Assembly: GCA_023423935.1 (NCBI GenBank)
Contig: JAFAEQ010000029.1
Span: 1 to 64,000 of the forward strand
From: Pseudomonadota bacterium
Lineage (GTDB): Bacteria; Pseudomonadota; Gammaproteobacteria; Steroidobacterales; Steroidobacteraceae
Direction of reading: 5' to 3'
DNA: 64,000 bases
The translations under genes and the position numbers were made by a program. Positions 59,871 to 64,000 of the stretch are shown in pieces; within the stretch, counting starts at the first letter, position 1; each line of letters opens with the position of its first letter. The notes under the pieces were generated by a model, which saw only the letters and a list, made by a program, of their open reading frames with translations, searched no databases and was not told where the DNA came from.

Positions 59871-61349
59871 TCCACGGCCCATCACCTGCTGCAGCTGTCG
59901 CACGCCGCGCAAAATATCGTCCTTCGTCACGCCGCCGAAGCCGAGCAGAAATCCGTGCCGCGCGGGCTCGCCGAGGTAGTACTGCGATAGCGGCCACAGC
60001 CAGAGATTGCTAGCTACGGCGCGGTGCGCGATCTCCATGTCGTTCACCCCTTCAGGGCACGCGACGGTCAGGTGCATGCCGGACGCATCGCCGAGAATCT
60101 CGAGCTCATCACCGAAGACTTTCTCCAGGCTCGCCGCGAGAACTGCTCTGCGCTCGCCATACTCCGCACGCATGCGGCGCAGGTGTCGCGCGAAATGCCC
60201 TTCGTGGATGAACTGCGCGAGCACCGCCTGAGTGAGATCCGACTGGGTCACATCGATCGTCTGACGCACGGTGAGAAAGCGATCGAGCAGGTCGGCCGGG
60301 ACCACCATGTAGCCGACGCGCATCGAGGGAAAGAGCACCTTGCTGAACGTCCCGACATAGATCACACGCGCGTCGGGATCGAGCCCTTGGAGGGACGCGA
60401 TGGGACGGCTCTGGTAGCGATACTCGCTGTCGTAATCGTCCTCGATGATCCAGGCGCCCGCACTCTGCGCCCACTCGAGGAGTTCCAGACGTCGCCGCAG
60501 ACTCATGGTCCAGCCCAGCGGAAATTGATGCGATGGCGTGACGAACGCCATGCGGGCGCGCCGGCTCAACCGCACGCCCGCCGCCACATCGATCCCGTCG
60601 CGATCGACAGGGACAGGCACGATCTTTCCGCCGTTGAGCGAAAACACGCGTTGCGCAAGCCAGTAGCCCGGATCTTCCATCCACACGCGATCGCCTGGAT
60701 CGAGCAGTGCCAGGGCCGCGATCTGCAGTGCCTGCTGCGATCCGTTCACGATCAGGATCTGCTCCGGCTCACAGCGCACTCCTCGCGCAGAGCGCAGATA
60801 GGTCGCAAGCTCCTCGCGCAGATCCAGTCGCCCACCCGTCAGTCCGTACTGCAACGAAGTCGCACGCAGATTCCGGGCTTCGCGTGCGATCAGTCTCGAC
60901 CAGATCTGAATCGGGAATTGATCGTAGCCATGCTGGCTGATGGTGAACGCGCCCTTGCCCTTCACCCACGGCGAGATATCGAAGATGGGAAGTGCTGCGC
61001 TGCGCTCGGAGATTGGACGCAACTTCGCGCGCTGCTCCAGCGATTGCGAACCGGCATCGTCCGCGAACACCAGCTTCTCGGGCAATGAGCTCGAAACAAA
61101 GGTGCCGGAGCCGGAGCGCGACTCGAGGTAGCCTTCAGACAACAGTTCTTCATACGCACCGACCACTGGAATGCGTGAGACGCCCAGCTCCTGAGCCAGC
61201 AGTCGGGTCGAGGGTACCTGCTGTCCGCTGCGCAGATCCCCCCGCAGGATCGCACCGCGAAATGCATCGTAAATTTGCCTGTGCAGCGGCCGCTCGGCCT
61301 TGCGATCTACGGCAATCAGAGGCGTGACCGTCGCGGAGATCTTTTTCAT
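59862..61349 (-). CDS. MocR-family regulator (GntR HTH + aminotransferase domain)
   Basis: A 495-residue transcription factor. A GntR winged helix-turn-helix fills residues about 20-88 (RPLHRQIYDAFRGAILRGDLRSGQQVPSTRLLAQELGVSRIPVVGAYEELLSEGYL). A fold-type I aminotransferase domain from about 150 includes FVTPSHQFPLGWTMS, IEDDYDSEYRY and YVGTFSKVLFPSMRVGYMV, whose lysine binds PLP. MocR proteins sense PLP or amino compounds (PdxR, GabR). Direct repeats lie just upstream of its start. Divergent from a TonB receptor gene that it may regulate. Confidence 0.93.
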   Translation of the reverse strand: MKKISATVTPLIAVDRKAERPLHRQIYDAFRGAILRGDLRSGQQVPSTRLLAQELGVSRIPVVGAYEELLSEGYLESRSGSGTFVSSSLPEKLVFADDAGSQSLEQRAKLRPISERSAALPIFDISPWVKGKGAFTISQHGYDQFPIQIWSRLIAREARNLRATSLQYGLTGGRLDLREELATYLRSARGVRCEPEQILIVNGSQQALQIAALALLDPGDRVWMEDPGYWLAQRVFSLNGGKIVPVPVDRDGIDVAAGVRLSRRARMAFVTPSHQFPLGWTMSLRRRLELLEWAQSAGAWIIEDDYDSEYRYQSRPIASLQGLDPDARVIYVGTFSKVLFPSMRVGYMVVPADLLDRFLTVRQTIDVTQSDLTQAVLAQFIHEGHFARHLRRMRAEYGERRAVLAASLEKVFGDELEILGDASGMHLTVACPEGVNDMEIAHRAVASNLWLWPLSQYYLGEPARHGFLLGFGGVTKDDILRGVRQLQQVMGRGGK

Positions 61350-61360
61350 GGCCGCATTGT

Positions 61361-61395
61361 AGTGGTCATATCGAAACGATCAAAAGTGGTTATTT
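61361..61395. promoter_or_regulatory. Direct-repeat operator candidate in the MocR/TonB-receptor promoter
   Basis: AGTGGTCATAT (61361-61371) and AGTGGTTATTT (61385-61395) are 11-base direct repeats spaced 24 bp start to start, immediately upstream of the MocR gene. GntR/MocR-type regulators often use such directly repeated sites (family knowledge). Confidence 0.55.
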
Positions 61396-61578
61396 AGAAA
61401 GATCACTGGCCAGCGCAGAGTCGCGCCACAGCCACACACGGGGATATGCATCGGGCGTCTCACGAAGGCGCGATGTGCGTTTGTGTGCCGGCGATGACAG
61501 CGCGGGACACCCACGCAAGTGTGCGGGCTGAACTGGCACACAAACATCCGAGGCATCAGGGGCCTCAAGGAGAATCAG

Positions 61579-64000
61579 ATGACGTCAAAAACGCATCGGA
61601 ATACGCGGCGTCTGCCGAGAGTTCTGTTCACCATCGCGGGCGGTACGGTGTTGATCAATCCCGCCTTCTCTCAGGAAACCACGACCCAGAACGAGCCGCT
61701 CGAAGAGGTCATCGTTACGGGATTACGCGGCAGCCTCAAGGCCTCGATGGAGACCAAGCGCGACGCCATCGGCGTCGTGGACGCAATCAATGCCGAAGAC
61801 ATCGGCAAATTCCCGGACACCAACCTGGCCGAATCGCTCCAGCGAATCACGGGTGTTTCGATCGATCGCCGCAATGGCGAAGGCGCGCAGGTCACAGCTC
61901 GCGGATTCGGCCCCGAATTCAATCTGGTGACATTGAACGGACGGCAGATGCCGACCGCCGATGCGTTCGGAAACGGCGCACCGAACGCCGGCGGCATGGG
62001 CGCGGGCACGCGCTCGTTCAATTTCGCGAATCTCTCCGCGGATGGGATCAGCGCACTCGAGGTCTACAAAACAGGTCGCGCCGACATGGCGACCGGCGGT
62101 ATCGGCGCGACCGTCAACGTGAAGACGGTGCGGCCATTCGATAACGAAGGCCTGGTCATGAACATCGGCGCGAAAGCGATTCATGACACCAACGTCGATG
62201 CAGGCGATGAAGTCACACCCGAAGTGTCGGGGGTCTTCAGCTATGCCGATTCCGACAAGCGCTGGGGCGTGAGTCTCAATGCAAGCTATCAGAAGCGCGA
62301 CAGCAGTGCGTCCGGCGCCACCGTGAACGATTGGCACATTCAGCCGTGGCATTCGAATCTCGCAGACAACAAGGGCGCGGCACCCCTGTTCGTGAACAAC
62401 AACGGAACGGTCTATGGACCGAACGCGACTGCGGACGACTTCGTGCAGGCCGAGATCCGCAACGCGCCGGCGGACGGTCAGCTCTACGCCATCCCGAACG
62501 ACATTCGCTATCACTTCTCCGATCGCGAGAGCGAGCGCACGAACACGCAACTGACGCTGCAGTTCGCGCCCTCGGATTCGATGACGCTCACGGCCGATTA
62601 CGTGTACGCGGTTAACGAGCTCACGGAAGATCGCGGCGATCAGACGATCTGGATGCAGCGCAACGGCTTCTACTACCTCGAGTTCGACACGAACGAAGCG
62701 GTCGCCACCCCCGTCGTCCTCAAGGAGCACACGGGCTCAGCGAAGGATTTCGGCTATGAGCAGCAGCATCGCGAACAGAAGAACGATCTGACCTCGGTCG
62801 GCTTCAACGCGAGCTGGAACGTGAGCGATCGCGTCAACGTGGAGCTCGATTATCACGACTCGAAAGCCCGCAGCGTGCCGAACGATCCGATCACCGGCGG
62901 CGGCGAAACCGCGTTCAGCCTTGCAGGCAAGTTCTCGGGGGACTGTCTGGCGTCCTATCCCAACGCGCCGGCAGGTGCGACACCCATCTGTCAGAACTCA
63001 GCGAATGCGTGGGACCAGGTCTTCTTCTTCAACAACGGATTGCCTGTCGCACAACGCACGCTGTTCGCAGACACCAATGCGATGCTCACAGGCAACGGCG
63101 GCAACAGCGATGTGTCGTTCAGCGATCAGACACTCGGATCGCAAGTGCTGCGCATCGCCTATCAGGGCCAGGAAACGACCATCGAGCAGTTCCGGCTCGG
63201 CAGCACGATCGAGATGGACGAAGGACGGTTCCAGTTCGGCGTGGAAACGCGTGACATGGAAATGAATGCGCGCGCGTCCGGCGGTTACATGGCCATGGGC
63301 GACTGGGGCGTGGCCGACTCAGGCAAGGTGCCGGATCTCGTTGCGCTCTTGCAGCCCTTCAGCCTCACGGGTGCATTCGACGACTTCAATCCTTCCGGAG
63401 CACCGACCGGCGGCTGGAAAGGCAATGCGGATACGCTCGGCTTGTGGGCCATTCAGCATGGCTACACCAACTGGAGCGAAGAGGCTGCGCCCGATGGCAA
63501 GCTGCGTTACAACCCGGGCTTCGCGAACGACGATGTCGTGCAGGAGAAGACGACCTCCTTCTATGTGCAGGTCGGATTCCGTGCCGATGTCGGCACGATG
63601 CCCGCCAATCTGCTGGTGGGAGCACGTTACGAAACGACCGATGTGAACGCCATCTCGTACATCCTGCCCACGAAGTACCTCACCTGGCAGGACGACAATG
63701 ATTTCCAGCAGACACAGTCGGGCGCCATCGCGGATATCGTCACGCGTTCTGAAACGGCGACTTACAACAATCTGCTGCCGAGCCTCGACTTCGACATCGG
63801 CGTTACCGACAGCATCAAGGCACGACTCGCCTACAGCAAGACGATTGCGCGCGCCAACTACAACAATCTCACAGCCATCGTGGATCCGAACGTTCCGGGC
63901 GGCTCGACGATCAACGGTTTCAAGGCGACCGCGACGGCCAACAACCCGGCACTGCTGCCGCTCGAATCGACGAACCTGGATGTGTCGGTCGAATGGTATT
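61579..64000 (+). CDS. TonB-dependent receptor (Xanthomonas/Caulobacter type), 3' end outside window
   Basis: An open frame of at least 807 codons running off the window edge. After a signal peptide (MTSKTHRNTRRLPRVLFTIAGGTVLINPAFSQ), TonB-box-like PLEEVIVTGLRGSL is followed by the plug: DAINAEDIGKFPDTNLAESLQRITGVSIDR, the RGFGPEFNLVTLNGRQMP block and IGATVNVKT. This is the pattern of the large TonB-Xanth-Caul receptors, usually for sugars or peptides. AGGAG lies 6 bases before the ATG at 61579. It is divergent from MocR, which probably regulates it. The frame is broken only by the window end. Confidence 0.9.
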   Translation, partial: MTSKTHRNTRRLPRVLFTIAGGTVLINPAFSQETTTQNEPLEEVIVTGLRGSLKASMETKRDAIGVVDAINAEDIGKFPDTNLAESLQRITGVSIDRRNGEGAQVTARGFGPEFNLVTLNGRQMPTADAFGNGAPNAGGMGAGTRSFNFANLSADGISALEVYKTGRADMATGGIGATVNVKTVRPFDNEGLVMNIGAKAIHDTNVDAGDEVTPEVSGVFSYADSDKRWGVSLNASYQKRDSSASGATVNDWHIQPWHSNLADNKGAAPLFVNNNGTVYGPNATADDFVQAEIRNAPADGQLYAIPNDIRYHFSDRESERTNTQLTLQFAPSDSMTLTADYVYAVNELTEDRGDQTIWMQRNGFYYLEFDTNEAVATPVVLKEHTGSAKDFGYEQQHREQKNDLTSVGFNASWNVSDRVNVELDYHDSKARSVPNDPITGGGETAFSLAGKFSGDCLASYPNAPAGATPICQNSANAWDQVFFFNNGLPVAQRTLFADTNAMLTGNGGNSDVSFSDQTLGSQVLRIAYQGQETTIEQFRLGSTIEMDEGRFQFGVETRDMEMNARASGGYMAMGDWGVADSGKVPDLVALLQPFSLTGAFDDFNPSGAPTGGWKGNADTLGLWAIQHGYTNWSEEAAPDGKLRYNPGFANDDVVQEKTTSFYVQVGFRADVGTMPANLLVGARYETTDVNAISYILPTKYLTWQDDNDFQQTQSGAIADIVTRSETATYNNLLPSLDFDIGVTDSIKARLAYSKTIARANYNNLTAIVDPNVPGGSTINGFKATATANNPALLPLESTNLDVSVEWY

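Overview
The window is chromosomal DNA from a GC-rich gammaproteobacterium. The macromolecular-synthesis cluster (tsaD divergent from rpsU-yqeY-dnaG-rpoD), the split cobalamin-dependent ribonucleotide reductase NrdJa/NrdJb, a pteridine reductase beside folK/folB, and two large TonB-dependent receptors fit the Xanthomonadales/Nevskiales/Steroidobacteraceae side of the class. That placement is inferred from gene content; no rRNA gene is present to test it.

Layout. 0-3.3 kb: a somewhat AT-richer pair encoding a Ser/Thr kinase and a TPR protein. 4-7 kb: nrdJa-nrdJb with NrdR-box-like sites upstream. 7.4-13.4 kb: a repeat-rich stretch with REP-type palindromes, a tandem composite array, Hsp20, a Do-family protease, a REP-associated tyrosine transposase (RAYT), a putative zinc aminopeptidase lipoprotein and a duplicated 0.3-kb repeat block. 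13.4-24.4 kb: housekeeping core (cca, midA-like, folM-like, folK, folB, tsaD, rpsU, yqeY, dnaG, rpoD). 24.8-38 kb: single genes including YcaQ-like, a wrecked SLC13 permease, GNAT, Ogt, MgtC, Slt, PerM/AI-2E, GGDEF-EAL and a CoA-transferase. 38-46.7 kb: a TonB receptor, an amine oxidase / dihaem cytochrome c / exported RidA cluster and an MHS transporter. 47-51.3 kb: a CrbS-like transporter-histidine kinase whose 3' end overlaps that of a LuxR-type regulator. 51.4-55.4 kb: a DUF1080 protein and an envelope-type trio (MGDG-synthase-like glycosyltransferase, YkoP-like protein, polysaccharide deacetylase). 56-64 kb: DUF3562, two tRNA-Ile(CAU) genes, an OHA-LOTUS-like protein, DUF2167, a MocR regulator and the start of a second TonB receptor.

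The most striking object is at 56,735-57,139. It is a tRNA-Ile(CAU) gene interrupted twice: by a 241-nt Azoarcus-type group I intron after the anticodon, and by an 88-nt strongly structured segment in the T loop. Removing both leaves exactly 76 nt, differing at only two loop positions from an intact copy 49 bp downstream. I know of no described bacterial element that would account for the T-loop insert.

A second theme is intergenic repeats. REP-like palindromes with a resident RAYT, and several unrelated short-period repeats (7, 8, 9 and 14 bp), fill the gaps between genes. They are often arranged as opposed arms of long hairpins between convergent genes.
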